Below, in pieces: positions 17,363 through 28,115 of a stretch of DNA of 64,000 nt. The notes beneath the pieces were generated by a model. The model was not told the DNA's origin. It ran no database searches and saw only the letters and a list, made by a program, of their open reading frames with translations. How positions within the stretch are numbered: position 1 is the first letter of the stretch; the number at the start of each line of letters is the position of its first letter. A program made the position numbers and the translations under genes. Origin of the DNA: Knoellia sp031844405 (lineage in GTDB: Bacteria; Actinomycetota; Actinomycetes; Actinomycetales; Dermatophilaceae); NCBI GenBank assembly GCA_031844405.1, contig JAUZVC010000003.1, positions 310,001 to 374,000 on the forward strand, read 5' to 3'.

Positions 17363-18798
17363 CGACGCCGCCCAACGTCCTCATGCTCTGCACCGACCAG
17401 CAGCGTTTCGACGCGCTCGGCGCCGCGGGCAACCCACACATCCGCACGCCGAACCTCGACCGCCTCGCCGACGAGGGCGTGCTCTTCGAGAGCTGCTACG
17501 TCCAGAACCCGGTGTGCTCGCCCTCGCGGGCCAGCCTCATGACCGGGCGCTATGTCCCGAACCACGGCCTGCACGCCAACGGCGTCGACCTCGCCCCGGG
17601 CACCGAGCTCTTCACCAAGCGACTCGCCGACAGCGGCTACGACTGCGGGCTCGTCGGCAAGCTCCACCTGGCGTCGTGCCACGGCGGCCGGCTCGAACCG
17701 AGGGTCGACGACGGCTTCCGCGTCTTCCGGTGGGCCCACGACCCCTACCCCGGGTCGTCCGAGAACGCCTACCACCGCTGGCTCCGGGCCAGCCACCCCG
17801 AGCTCCTCGAGGCAGCGCTGCGCGGCGACGACGGCGACCCGACCTGGGACACCATGCCGACCGAGGCCCACTACAGCCGGTGGATCGGCGACGAGACCAT
17901 CGACTTCCTCACGACGTCGCGGCAGAAGGACAAGCCGTTCTTCTTCGTGGCCAACTTCTTCGACCCCCACCACGGATTCGGGGCGCCGCAGGAGTACGTC
18001 GACCTCTACGACCCCGCGTCGCTCCCGCGACCGGTGACGACCGAGGACGAGCTCTCCTCGAAGCCGCCGATCTTCGAGGACGCCTCCAAGAAGTCGTATG
18101 CCGGCCACGCCCGCGGCTTCGTCGAGTACACCGAGGACGAGCTCCAGGAGGTCAGGGCCGCCTACTACGCGATGGTCACCCTCGTCGACGCCGAGGTCGG
18201 ACGCATCCTCGACGCCCTCGACGCCGAGGGGCTCGCCGACGACACGATCGTCGTCTTCACGAGCGACCACGGGGAGATGCTCGGCGACCACCGCCTCATG
18301 CTCAAGGGCCCGTTCATGTACGACTGCGCGGTCCGCGTGCCGCTGATCGTCCGTTGGCCCGGGCACGTCCGGCCGGGACGCCGATCCGAGCTCGTCCAGT
18401 GGGTGGATCTCGCGCCGACGTTCCTCGACGCCGCGGGGGTCGAGGCGCCCTCGACCTTCCAGGGCGCGAGCCTCCTGCCGCTGATGGCCGGGGACGGCGG
18501 CGGCTGGCGGGACTGGGCGCTGTGCCAGTACCGCGACAGCGGGCACTCCTACGACCCGCCGGTGCACGTGACGATGCTGCGGCACGACCGCTGGAAGCTC
18601 GTCGTCCACCACGGCGGCCCGGCGAGCGCCCGGGACCGCGCCGGCGAGCTCTACGACCTCGACGCCGACCCGCAGGAGCTGACGAACCTCTGGGCGGACG
18701 CCGACCACGCCGGCACCCGCGCCGACCTCCAGTCCCTCCTCCTCGATGTCCTCGTGGCGACGGAGGACCGCAGCCGAGCGCGGCTGGCACACTGGTGA
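17359..18798 (+). CDS. Type I (cysteine) sulfatase in transport operon
   Basis: 479 residues with no signal peptide, hence cytoplasmic: it should desulfate the sugar after import. Metal-binding NVLMLCTDQQR lies at residues 6-16, the canonical formylglycine motif C-S-P-S-R at 53-57 followed by ASLMTGRYV, and the second metal site TSDHGEMLGDHRLMLKGP mid-protein. Requires the formylglycine-generating enzyme encoded at 11713-12687. Start overlaps the permease stop by four bases. Only partly similar to the sulfatase at 7319, so the two probably act on different sulfate positions (inference). Confidence 0.94.
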   Translation: MTTPPNVLMLCTDQQRFDALGAAGNPHIRTPNLDRLADEGVLFESCYVQNPVCSPSRASLMTGRYVPNHGLHANGVDLAPGTELFTKRLADSGYDCGLVGKLHLASCHGGRLEPRVDDGFRVFRWAHDPYPGSSENAYHRWLRASHPELLEAALRGDDGDPTWDTMPTEAHYSRWIGDETIDFLTTSRQKDKPFFFVANFFDPHHGFGAPQEYVDLYDPASLPRPVTTEDELSSKPPIFEDASKKSYAGHARGFVEYTEDELQEVRAAYYAMVTLVDAEVGRILDALDAEGLADDTIVVFTSDHGEMLGDHRLMLKGPFMYDCAVRVPLIVRWPGHVRPGRRSELVQWVDLAPTFLDAAGVEAPSTFQGASLLPLMAGDGGGWRDWALCQYRDSGHSYDPPVHVTMLRHDRWKLVVHHGGPASARDRAGELYDLDADPQELTNLWADADHAGTRADLQSLLLDVLVATEDRSRARLAHW

Positions 18799-18862
18799 GT
18801 GGTCGCGTGAGCCCTGCACCACCCACGCCCGACGGGCATCTCGAGACGAAGGTGAGACCGAC

Positions 18863-20737
<1,875 letters not shown>

Positions 20738-20829
20738 GGGGCGGCGCGGGCCGGGCCGCCCGGCGCAGGTGGGCGGACGGCATACAGCGCGCTCGGCGTG
20801 GAAGCCGGACGGCCCCGCGACCGAACGCA

Positions 20830-20835
20830 TACGAT
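20830..20835 (+). promoter_or_regulatory. -10 hexamer of kinase gene (leaderless)
   Basis: TACGAT ends six bases before the GTG of the kinase gene, placing the transcription start at or next to the start codon. No matching -35 or ribosome site was seen. Confidence 0.55.
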
Positions 20836-20841
20836 CGCTGC

Positions 20842-22536
20842 GTGACTGGTTCTGCACAGCCGGAGCGGCCACCGACGGGCGCGGTCGCCCCGGACGGGGG
20901 ACAGCGCTGGCCCCTGTCGTCCCTCGAGCTCGACGACCTCGTCGAGGAGCTGCGGGCGCGAGCCGACAGCGCCCGCGTCTCGCAGGAGCGGCTCGGGTCC
21001 CTCCTCGACGCGGTCCTCGCCGTGAGCTCGGACCTCGAGCTCGCCGAGGTGCTCCGCCGCATCGTCGTCGCCGCGTGCGAGCTCGTCGACGCCACCTACG
21101 GCGCCTTGGGCGTCCTGGGGCCGAGTGGCGAGGAGCTCGTCGAGTTCGTCACCCACGGCGTCACCGAGGAGCAGCGCGCCGCGATCGGACCCCTGCCTCG
21201 TGGGCACGGCCTGCTCGGCATGGTCATCGCCAGCCCCCGGGCCCAGCGGGTACCCAACATCGGGCAGCACCCGGACTCCTACGGCTTCCCGCCCAACCAC
21301 CCGCCGATGACGAGCTTCCTCGGTGCGCCGGTGCGGATCCGCGACCAGGTCTTCGGCAACCTCTACCTCACCGACAAGCGGTCGGCGCCGGAGTTCAGCA
21401 GTGACGACGAGGCCGTCCTCTCCGCCCTCGCGGCCGCGGCCGGCGTGGCGATCGAGAACGCGCGCCTCTATGAGCGCGCGCGGACGCAGCGCCTCTGGGG
21501 CGAGGTGCTCAGCGACGCGACCCAGGCGCTCCTCGAGGGCGCCGCGCAGGAGGCGGTCCTCGCCGACGTCACGGACGCCGTATGCCGTCTCGCGCGTGCC
21601 GATGCCTGCTTCGTCGCGCTGCGGCAGGGCTCCGACGTCGTCGTCGCGGCCTCGTCGGGCGAGGGTGAGCCGGTGGAGGCGCCCGGCGAGGTCCTCCGCG
21701 AACCGAGGATCCGCGCGGCCATGCTCGGGCCGGCGCAGACCGAGGCCGCCGCCCAGGGCGGGACGCGGGCCCTGCTCCCGATCGCACTGGGCGAGAGCCC
21801 CCTCGGCGTCCTCGTCGCCGACTGGGTGCGGGAGGAGCCGACCGACCACGTGCCCCACCTCGAGCTCCTCGGCCGCAGCCTCGCGGTGTCGCTCGGTGCG
21901 GCGAGTGCCCGGGCCGACCGCGCACGCTCCGAGCTCCTCGAGGACCGCGACCGTATCGCGCGGGACATGCACGACAACGTCATCCAACGTCTCTTCGCGA
22001 CAGGGATGTCGCTGCAGTCGGCGGCGCCGATGAGCGCGCCGGAGGTGCGGGCCAAGCTCGACCGGGCCGTCGACGAGCTCGACGCCGCCATCAGCGACAT
22101 CCGGCACACGATCTTCGCCCTCCACCGGGTTCCCGGTGGGCGCCCGCTGAGCGCTGAGATCGCGACGGTGTGCGGCGACGCCGCCGTCACCCTCGGGTTC
22201 TCGCCAGAGCTGCGGATGTCCGGGCCGCTCGCCGACGTCCCCGAGGACGTCGCCGCGGAGCTCCTCGCCGTCGTGCGCGAGGCGCTGAGCAACGTCGCCC
22301 GTCACGCGGCCGCCTCCGCGGTCAACGTCGTCGTCGAGGTGGGCGACGACGTGAGCGTCGTCGTCACCGACGACGGACGGGGGCTGCCCGAGGGCGTCTC
22401 CCGCTCGGGGCTCGGCAACCTCGCCCGGCGAGCCGAGGGACGCGGCGGCTCCTTCTCGGTCGAGCCGGGCGACGGTGCCGGCACCCGAGTGCACTGGCGA
22501 GTGCCGCTGGCGGCCGACGACCGGCCCGGGACCTAG
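20842..22536 (+). CDS. DevS/DosT-like GAF sensor histidine kinase
   Basis: 564 residues. Two GAF domains (~55-205 and ~220-355), a HisKA_3 dimerisation helix with phospho-acceptor His377 (RDRIARDMHDNVIQRLF) and a C-terminal ATPase domain with DDGRGLPEG. The first GAF resembles mycobacterial DevS/DosT, where a histidine binds a haem that senses O2, NO and CO; His153 in NHPPMTSFLG sits at the equivalent place. Haem binding is therefore likely but inferred. Its probable partner regulator is at 23569, separated by a stress-protein gene. The stop codon lies inside a DevR-like box. Confidence 0.92.
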   Translation: MTGSAQPERPPTGAVAPDGGQRWPLSSLELDDLVEELRARADSARVSQERLGSLLDAVLAVSSDLELAEVLRRIVVAACELVDATYGALGVLGPSGEELVEFVTHGVTEEQRAAIGPLPRGHGLLGMVIASPRAQRVPNIGQHPDSYGFPPNHPPMTSFLGAPVRIRDQVFGNLYLTDKRSAPEFSSDDEAVLSALAAAAGVAIENARLYERARTQRLWGEVLSDATQALLEGAAQEAVLADVTDAVCRLARADACFVALRQGSDVVVAASSGEGEPVEAPGEVLREPRIRAAMLGPAQTEAAAQGGTRALLPIALGESPLGVLVADWVREEPTDHVPHLELLGRSLAVSLGAASARADRARSELLEDRDRIARDMHDNVIQRLFATGMSLQSAAPMSAPEVRAKLDRAVDELDAAISDIRHTIFALHRVPGGRPLSAEIATVCGDAAVTLGFSPELRMSGPLADVPEDVAAELLAVVREALSNVARHAAASAVNVVVEVGDDVSVVVTDDGRGLPEGVSRSGLGNLARRAEGRGGSFSVEPGDGAGTRVHWRVPLAADDRPGT

Positions 22537-22544
22537 GGCCCTGT
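22528..22544 (+). promoter_or_regulatory. DevR-like box upstream of first universal stress gene
   Basis: GGGACCTAGGGCCCTGT, close to a palindrome of the dormancy-regulator kind. It ends 32 bases before the stress-protein ATG. Near-identical copies lie at 24246-24262 and, on the other strand, 28116-28132. Confidence 0.72.
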
Positions 22545-22576
22545 CGGGAGGGTGCGCGCGACCGCAGGCTGGCCCC

Positions 22577-23524
22577 ATGGCTGATCTGCAGACCGACCCA
22601 GGCGTCCTCCCACCACCGACGGACGTGCACGGCGCCACGACGGGCACCGTCGTCGTCGGCTACGACGCGACCCCGGAGGCCGGTCTCGCGCTGAGCTGGG
22701 CGGCGGACTGGGCCGAGCTGCACCGGAGCCGGCTCATGGTCGCGTGCGCGGTCGACCCCGTCCTGTCAGCGGGCCCGAGGTCCGCCGCAGGGCCCGACGT
22801 CCTCACGTTGCGGCGAGCCGTCGACCGGGTCGCCGCCCAGGGGGTCGAGCTGGTGCGTCCGGCCCACCCGGGTCTCGACGTGCGCAGCATCGGTGCCGTG
22901 GGGCACCCCTCGGCCGAGCTCGTCGCCCTCTCGGGCGACGCGGAGCTCGTCGTCGTCGGCCGGCGGACGCGACTGGAGAACCCCGCTGCCAGCGTGGGCT
23001 CGGTGTCCTTCGCCCTGAGCGCCCACGCCCGGTGCCCCGTCGTCGTCGTCCAGGGCCAGCGCCGGCCGGGGCAGGGGCGACCGGTCGTCGTGGGGGTCGA
23101 CGCCTCCCGACCCTCGATGCGGGCCGTGGCCTTCGCGGCGGAGGCAGCCGCCGCCGCCCGCACCGACCTCGTGCTCGTCTCGGCGTGGTCCGGTCGTGAC
23201 GTCGTGCCGTGGCTGGACGAGCTCTGGGGTGGCCTCGGCCACGGCCCCGCTCGTGTCGAGGCCGAGCTCGAGCGTGCGACCTGGGCGGTCGACGAGGCGG
23301 AGCGGTTCGTGCGGCAGTCCCACCCCGGCATACGGACGACACGGCGCACCCCTCGGGGACACGAGACCGACGCGCTCCTCGCCGAGTCGCGGGACGCCGA
23401 CCTCCTCGTCGTCGGTGCCCGCGGTGGGGGCGGCTTCGCCGGGCTGCTGCTCGGCTCGGTGAGCAGGGGAGTCCTCCGACGGGCCGACCTTCCGGTGGCG
23501 GTCGTCAGGAGCGGTGCACTCTGA
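22577..23524 (+). CDS. Universal stress protein, tandem UspA domains
   Basis: 315 residues with two Usp folds (~20-150 and ~160-312). The second keeps the ATP-binding pattern VVGARGGGGFAGLLLGSVSRG; the first is degenerate at that place (VVGRRTRLENP). Such two-domain Usp proteins are induced in hypoxia and stationary phase in actinobacteria. The ATG at 22577 is preferred over an earlier in-frame start because a DevR-like box lies directly upstream of it. It lies between kinase and regulator genes. Confidence 0.9.
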   Translation: MADLQTDPGVLPPPTDVHGATTGTVVVGYDATPEAGLALSWAADWAELHRSRLMVACAVDPVLSAGPRSAAGPDVLTLRRAVDRVAAQGVELVRPAHPGLDVRSIGAVGHPSAELVALSGDAELVVVGRRTRLENPAASVGSVSFALSAHARCPVVVVQGQRRPGQGRPVVVGVDASRPSMRAVAFAAEAAAAARTDLVLVSAWSGRDVVPWLDELWGGLGHGPARVEAELERATWAVDEAERFVRQSHPGIRTTRRTPRGHETDALLAESRDADLLVVGARGGGGFAGLLLGSVSRGVLRRADLPVAVVRSGAL

Positions 23525-23568
23525 CTCGTGGCGTCCTACGATGACGCCAACAGCGAGGAGAGGTGTCG

Positions 23569-24204
23569 ATGATCCGGGTCTACCTGTTGGACGACCACGA
23601 GGTCGTGCGTCGTGGTCTGCGCGAGCTGCTCGAGGTCGAGGAGGACCTCGACGTCGTCGGCGAGTCGTCCACGGCGGCCGAGGCGACGCGGAGGATCCCG
23701 GCCTTGCGCCCCGACGTCATGGTGCTCGACGCACGCCTGCCGGACGGCTCCGGCATCGACGTGTGCCGCGACGTCCGCTCGGTGGACCCGTCGGTCGCGG
23801 GCATCATCCTCACGTCCTTCGACGACGACGACGCGCTCCGGGCCGCGGTCATGGCGGGCGCCTCGGGCTACCTCCTCAAGGACATCCGTGGCACCCAGCT
23901 CGTCGACTCGATCCGCCGGGTCGCGTCGGGGGAGTCGCTGCTCGACGACGGCGTCGTCGCGCGGCTGCGCAAGCAGTGGGGGCACGACGTCGAGGACCCG
24001 CGGCTGGCCGAGCTGTCGCCGCAGGAGCGGCGGATCCTCGAGCACATCGCCGAGGGGCTCACCAACCGGCAGATCGGCGAGACGATGTCGCTCGCCGAGA
24101 AGACGGTGAAGAACTACGTGACGTCCGTGCTCGCCAAGATGGGGATGGAGCGCCGGACCCAGGCGGCCATCTACGTGACGAAGCACGGATCGCAAGGTTC
24201 CTGA
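23569..24204 (+). CDS. DevR/NarL-type response regulator
   Basis: 211 residues. Receiver domain 1-120 with phospho-acceptor Asp54 (MVLDARLPDGSG) and conserved Lys in GYLLKDIRG; C-terminal LuxR-type helix-turn-helix ~145-205 (LSPQERRILEHIAEGLTNRQ). The ATG at 23569 follows AGGAGAGGTGTCG; the GTG two codons earlier overlaps that ribosome site. A TACGAT -10 at 23537-23542 suggests its own promoter. Most likely phosphorylated by the DevS-like kinase upstream and binding the three boxes of this island. Confidence 0.92.
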   Translation: MIRVYLLDDHEVVRRGLRELLEVEEDLDVVGESSTAAEATRRIPALRPDVMVLDARLPDGSGIDVCRDVRSVDPSVAGIILTSFDDDDALRAAVMAGASGYLLKDIRGTQLVDSIRRVASGESLLDDGVVARLRKQWGHDVEDPRLAELSPQERRILEHIAEGLTNRQIGETMSLAEKTVKNYVTSVLAKMGMERRTQAAIYVTKHGSQGS

Positions 24205-24245
24205 GGCGGGCTCACCGGCGGCCCTGGGCGGGCCAGCGGAGCCGC

Positions 24246-24262
24246 GGGACCAAGGGCCCTGT
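24246..24262 (+). promoter_or_regulatory. DevR-like box upstream of second universal stress operon
   Basis: GGGACCAAGGGCCCTGT, one base different from the box at 22528 apart from nothing else in the 17-mer core. It ends 62 bases before the ATG at 24325. Confidence 0.72.
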
Positions 24263-24324
24263 GGCGGCGCAGCGGGGGTCACCACGCTGGAGGTGCAGGA
24301 GACCGCACCAGCGCAGGAGGAACC

Positions 24325-25212
24325 ATGAGCACCGAGACCGCCCGCCCCGTCGTCGTCGGCTTCGACGACTCGCCCGACGGAGACATCGCCCTCGAGTGGG
24401 CCGTCCGGGAGGCGGACCGCCTGGGCCGGCCGCTCAAGGTCGTCGTCGCGCGCGGGATGCTCTGGGCGACGTCCCCGGGGTTCGGCCCGTCCGCTCCATG
24501 GCCGGAGGACCTCGACAGCGAGGTCGTCGACCGGGCTCGCGCCCGCGTCGCGGCCCTCTCGTCGCAGTGCGAGGTCATCACCGAGTCGGTGGTCGGTACG
24601 CCCGCGGCGACCCTCGTGAACGCGTCCGAGGACGCCGAGCTCGTGGTCGTCGGACGTCACCGCCACAGCGTGCTCGGTGAGCTCGTCTCGGGCTCGACGT
24701 CCAGCCAGGTCGCCGCTCACGCACGGTGCCCGGTCGTCATCGCGGACCGCCCCGGGCCGATCGACCCCCACGCGCCCGTCGTCGTCGCCGTCGACGGCTC
24801 GCCGGCCAACGAGGCGGCCCTCGCCTTCGCCGTCGAGCGCGCAGCCGCCCTGTCGGCGCCGCTCGTCGCCGTGCACGCGTGGACGCTCGACGTGCCCGAC
24901 GCCTTCGACACGGCGTGGCTCAGCCCGGAGCACATCGTCGAGCTCGAGCGGCACCACCAGAAGGTGCTCGACGACACCGTCGCGCCGTGGGCGGCCAAGC
25001 ACCCGGAGGTCGAGGTCACCAAGGTGCTGCGCCGCAACCTGCCCGTCGAGGCGGTCCTCGCCCGGGCAGAGGGCGCGCAGCTCGTCGTCGTCGGCAGCCG
25101 CGGGCACGGCGGGTTCGTCGGCCTGCTCATCGGCTCGGTGAGCCAGGGCCTCATCCACCGCGACCGTCCGTGCCCGCTCGTCGTCGTGCACGGAGCCAAG
25201 GAGCAGTCATGA
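24325..25212 (+). CDS. Universal stress protein, tandem UspA domains
   Basis: 295 residues, two Usp domains (~5-140 and ~150-292). The C-terminal one carries the full nucleotide motif VVGSRGHGGFVGLLIGSVSQG. Preceded by AGGAGGAACC, one of the strongest ribosome sites in the window, and by a DevR-like box. Its stop overlaps the next start (ATGA), so the flavin split-barrel gene is cotranslated. Probable role in survival under low oxygen, as for DosR-controlled Usp proteins of mycobacteria. Confidence 0.92.
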   Translation: MSTETARPVVVGFDDSPDGDIALEWAVREADRLGRPLKVVVARGMLWATSPGFGPSAPWPEDLDSEVVDRARARVAALSSQCEVITESVVGTPAATLVNASEDAELVVVGRHRHSVLGELVSGSTSSQVAAHARCPVVIADRPGPIDPHAPVVVAVDGSPANEAALAFAVERAAALSAPLVAVHAWTLDVPDAFDTAWLSPEHIVELERHHQKVLDDTVAPWAAKHPEVEVTKVLRRNLPVEAVLARAEGAQLVVVGSRGHGGFVGLLIGSVSQGLIHRDRPCPLVVVHGAKEQS

Positions 25213-25649
25213 CCGCCACCGACGCCAACGGCTCCATGACCGACCACACCGGACTGAGGGTCATGGGCACGGACGAGTGCCTCGAGCGCCTCGGCGGCGC
25301 GGTCATCGGCCGGGTGGCCTTCGTCCACGACGGCGAGATCGTGCTCCTGCCGGTCCACCACGTCCTGCACGGCACCGACGTCTGCTTCCGCACGAGCGGC
25401 AGCAGCAAGATCGAGGCCGCAGCCGACCACGACCCGATGAGCTACGAGGTCGACGACTACGACGTGTCGACGCGGGCCGGGTGGAGCGTCACGGTCACGG
25501 GCATCGCGTCGGTGGTCTACGACGCCGATCTCGAGGCCGCGCTGGAGGCCGACGACCGCATGCCCTGGACGGTGGGTGACCCGTCGACCTCGGTCTGGAT
25601 CCGGATCCGCCCCGACGCCATCACCGGCCGGGAGCTGCTCCCCGCCTGA
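25209..25649 (+). CDS. Pyridoxamine-phosphate-oxidase-like flavin/F420 split-barrel protein
   Basis: 146 residues of the PNPOx-like split-barrel fold that binds FMN or F420. Core block LERLGGAVIGRVAFVHDGEI and the VDDYDVSTRAGWSVTVTGIA strand match the small stress-associated members rather than true PdxH. Starts in ATGA overlap with the stress gene. A related protein is encoded at 27631-28083. Substrate unknown; relatives reduce nitro compounds or quinones and are common in dormancy regulons. Confidence 0.87.
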   Translation: MTATDANGSMTDHTGLRVMGTDECLERLGGAVIGRVAFVHDGEIVLLPVHHVLHGTDVCFRTSGSSKIEAAADHDPMSYEVDDYDVSTRAGWSVTVTGIASVVYDADLEAALEADDRMPWTVGDPSTSVWIRIRPDAITGRELLPA

Positions 25650-25694
25650 CGGTGGAGCGACGGCGTCCGGCTCGTCCGGTCCGGGGCCACGGTC

Positions 25695-26276
25695 TCACCC
25701 GAGCCGGACGCTCCGGACGCCGGGGACGGTCGCCACGACGGCCACGGCCGCGTCGTCGAGCCCGTCCTCCGTGGGCGTGAGCGTGACGTGCCCGGACTGC
25801 ACGAGGAAGGCGCGCACCGGCAGCCCTGCCGATGTGAAGGCCCGCCCCACGGCGTCGGTGAGCGCGGCGTTCGACACGGACAGGGCGCGCAGGATGTCAC
25901 TGCGGCTCACGACGCCCACGAGGCGGTCGTCCTCGACGACGGGCAGGCTCTTGAACCCCGTCCGCGAGAAGAGGGCAGCGACCTCGGCGACGTCGTCGGT
26001 CGGGGCGACGCACTGCGGGTCGCGCGTCATGACGTCGGCGAGGGTGCGTGACGGCGCGTTCGCCGCCGCCGTCGACCACAGGTGGGCTCGTGGGTCGCGG
26101 GGCAGGGGCTCACGCAGGACGTCGGCCTCGGACACGATGCCCACGCAGCGACCGGCGTCGTCGACCACCGGGACCGCGCTGATGCCCGAGCGACCGAGGA
26201 GCTCGACGGCGTCGTCCAGGGTGGCGTCGCGCGACAGCGACTTCGCGGGAGAGGTCATGACCTCGGAGACGAGCAT
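25695..26276 (-). CDS. CBS-pair protein with C-terminal BON domain
   Basis: 193 residues: two CBS motifs (~5-60, VSEVMTSPAKSLSRDATLDD; ~78-132, LADVMTRDPQCVAPTDDVAE) and a BON-like tail (~130-193). CBS pairs bind adenosine nucleotides and sense energy state. The ATG at 26276 follows GGAAGAAGG. The frame stays open upstream without support. Conserved in hypoxia islands of actinobacteria (hypoxic response protein type). No DevR box found directly before it. Confidence 0.88.
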   Translation of the reverse strand: MLVSEVMTSPAKSLSRDATLDDAVELLGRSGISAVPVVDDAGRCVGIVSEADVLREPLPRDPRAHLWSTAAANAPSRTLADVMTRDPQCVAPTDDVAEVAALFSRTGFKSLPVVEDDRLVGVVSRSDILRALSVSNAALTDAVGRAFTSAGLPVRAFLVQSGHVTLTPTEDGLDDAAVAVVATVPGVRSVRLG

Positions 26277-26335
26277 CTGGGCCTTCTTCCTGTCAGCGGG
26301 TGCTGCCGTGGGCGGGTGTGCCCAGCCTGCTGGGT

Positions 26336-27634
26336 TCACACCTGCCGGGACAAGGCCCGTCGGCCCGTCCGGCGCGGAGCGCCACGGTCGCGGCCGAGAC
26401 CGAAAACCTCGGCTTCCTCCCACAGCTCGTCGCGCACAGACGGGTAGGCCGCGTCGTCGATGAGGTGGCGTGCCTGGGCCTGCGCGTCCCACCCGGTGAT
26501 CTCGGCGGTGCCCTGCTCGGTGACGACCGCGGTGTGCTGGAACGACGTCACCGGTCCCTCGAGCAGCCCGACGATGGACGACACGTCCGCCCGGGGGTGC
26601 CACGACAGCAGGGCCATGAGTGACTGCCCACCCACCGAGTCCATCGCGCCGGTGACGAAGTCACACTGCCCGCCGAAGCCCGAGTGCAGTCGCGAGCCGA
26701 CGTGGGTCGCGTTGGCCTGGTCGTAGAGGTCGACGGCGAGCGCGGTGTTGATGCTCGTCATCCCCGGGTTCGCCGCGATCCGGCCGGGGTCGTTGACGGT
26801 GTCGGTGCGCAGCATGCGCACTCGCGGGTTCTCGTGGAGCCAGGCCATGAGCCGCGGGCTGCCGGCGGCGAAGGACGCGACGACGGGCCGGTCGGGGTCG
26901 AGGGTACCGGCGTCGGCGAGGTCGAGGACGCCGTCTGAGACCATCTCGCTCCAGATGCCGAGCCGCCGCAGCGACGTGAGCCGCGGCACGACGGCGTCGG
27001 GGATCACGCCGATGCCGAGCTGGAGGGTCGCGCCCGAGCCCACCCGCGCGGCGACGTGCGCACCGATGCGCTCGACGCCCGGAGAGGGCGCACGACTCGC
27101 GTGCAGGGCGACGGTGGGCGCGGGCACGTCGACGACGAGATCGAGGTCGTGGGCGGCGAGCTCTGCGTCGCCGAACGTGAAGGGCACGTCGTCGCGCGAC
27201 TCGGCCACGACGAGACCGCCGGCGGCACGGCATACGTCGATGGCGGCCGGGAGGATGTTGACCTCGGCGCCGAGCGACACCGACCCGGCACCCCGGGGCG
27301 CCGAGACGGTGACGAGGACGACGTCGGGCACGAAGCTCCACCGCAGCAGGGTGGGCACGTGCGACAGTCGCGCGGGCAGGTAGGACAGGCCCGGCGCGCC
27401 GCGCATGCCGGGTCCGACGAACGGCGTGACGTAGGTGATGCCGGGGCGGGAGGGGATGCCGTGGGGCGCGTTGAGCATGAAGAGCTCGACCTCGTCGACG
27501 CTCTCATCCAGCACCCGCAGCAGCGTCCAGGGCACGGAGGCGTTGCCCCCGGCGACGACGCGCAGGGGCCGGTCGTGGCGGCGGGCGGCGAGCCCCAGGG
27601 CGGTCGCGACCGCCGCGGTCGTCGACGCCGTCAC
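26336..27634 (-). CDS. Acetyl-CoA hydrolase/4-hydroxybutyrate-type CoA-transferase
   Basis: 432 residues, two-domain class I CoA-transferase fold. Conserved SEMVSDGVLDL holds the catalytic glutamate that forms the CoA thioester, and SGFGGQCDFVTGAM is the family signature. It should swap CoA between acetyl-CoA and a short-chain acid or hydrolyse acetyl-CoA. The GTG at 27634 overlaps the stop of the split-barrel gene upstream (GTGA), so it belongs to an operon led by a DevR-like box. A role in fermentative acid balance under low oxygen is inferred. Confidence 0.85.
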   Translation of the reverse strand: MTASTTAAVATALGLAARRHDRPLRVVAGGNASVPWTLLRVLDESVDEVELFMLNAPHGIPSRPGITYVTPFVGPGMRGAPGLSYLPARLSHVPTLLRWSFVPDVVLVTVSAPRGAGSVSLGAEVNILPAAIDVCRAAGGLVVAESRDDVPFTFGDAELAAHDLDLVVDVPAPTVALHASRAPSPGVERIGAHVAARVGSGATLQLGIGVIPDAVVPRLTSLRRLGIWSEMVSDGVLDLADAGTLDPDRPVVASFAAGSPRLMAWLHENPRVRMLRTDTVNDPGRIAANPGMTSINTALAVDLYDQANATHVGSRLHSGFGGQCDFVTGAMDSVGGQSLMALLSWHPRADVSSIVGLLEGPVTSFQHTAVVTEQGTAEITGWDAQAQARHLIDDAAYPSVRDELWEEAEVFGLGRDRGAPRRTGRRALSRQV

Positions 27635-28083
27635 GATCGCCGGACCCCGCCCTGGACCCGGATCCGGCGTCCGGTGACGGTGTCGGGCAGCAGCCTCATG
27701 AGGTGCGGCTTCGACCCCTCGGCCCACGGCATGAGTGGCAGCGACATCACGGCGATCGAGTCGTCGACGTCGCGCACCTCGACGGCCTTCCCGCGGGCGA
27801 CGACGCTCCAGGCCTCGGCCCGGTCGAGGTCGTAGCCGTCGACCTCGAAGGCGACCGGGCGGTTGCGCGCCGCCTCGTACTTCGTGCCGCCGGCGGTGCG
27901 CAGCACGATCGTCCCGTGGTCGATGGTGTAGTTGACCGGGAAGATGTCCGGGGCGCCTTCGTGGACCACGGCCAGCCGGCCGATGACCGCCTGCCGCAGC
28001 AGGTCCCACGACTCCTCCGTCGTCAGCGCGCGCGTCCCACCCTCAGGCAGGGGGGTCGGGTCGGGTCGGGTGTCCGTGTCCAT
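27631..28083 (-). CDS. Pyridoxamine-phosphate-oxidase-like flavin split-barrel protein
   Basis: 150 residues, Pyridox_ox_2 type split barrel (LLRQAVIGRLAVVHEGAPDI, FPVNYTIDHGTIVLRTAGGT). Related to the protein at 25209. ATG at 28083; the frame is open further upstream but a DevR-like box lies 33 bases before this ATG, which supports it. First gene of an operon with the CoA-transferase. Confidence 0.87.
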   Translation of the reverse strand: MDTDTRPDPTPLPEGGTRALTTEESWDLLRQAVIGRLAVVHEGAPDIFPVNYTIDHGTIVLRTAGGTKYEAARNRPVAFEVDGYDLDRAEAWSVVARGKAVEVRDVDDSIAVMSLPLMPWAEGSKPHLMRLLPDTVTGRRIRVQGGVRRS

Positions 28084-28115
28084 GGCCTCATCGTTCCGGG
28101 GCGACGGGGCCGGAC

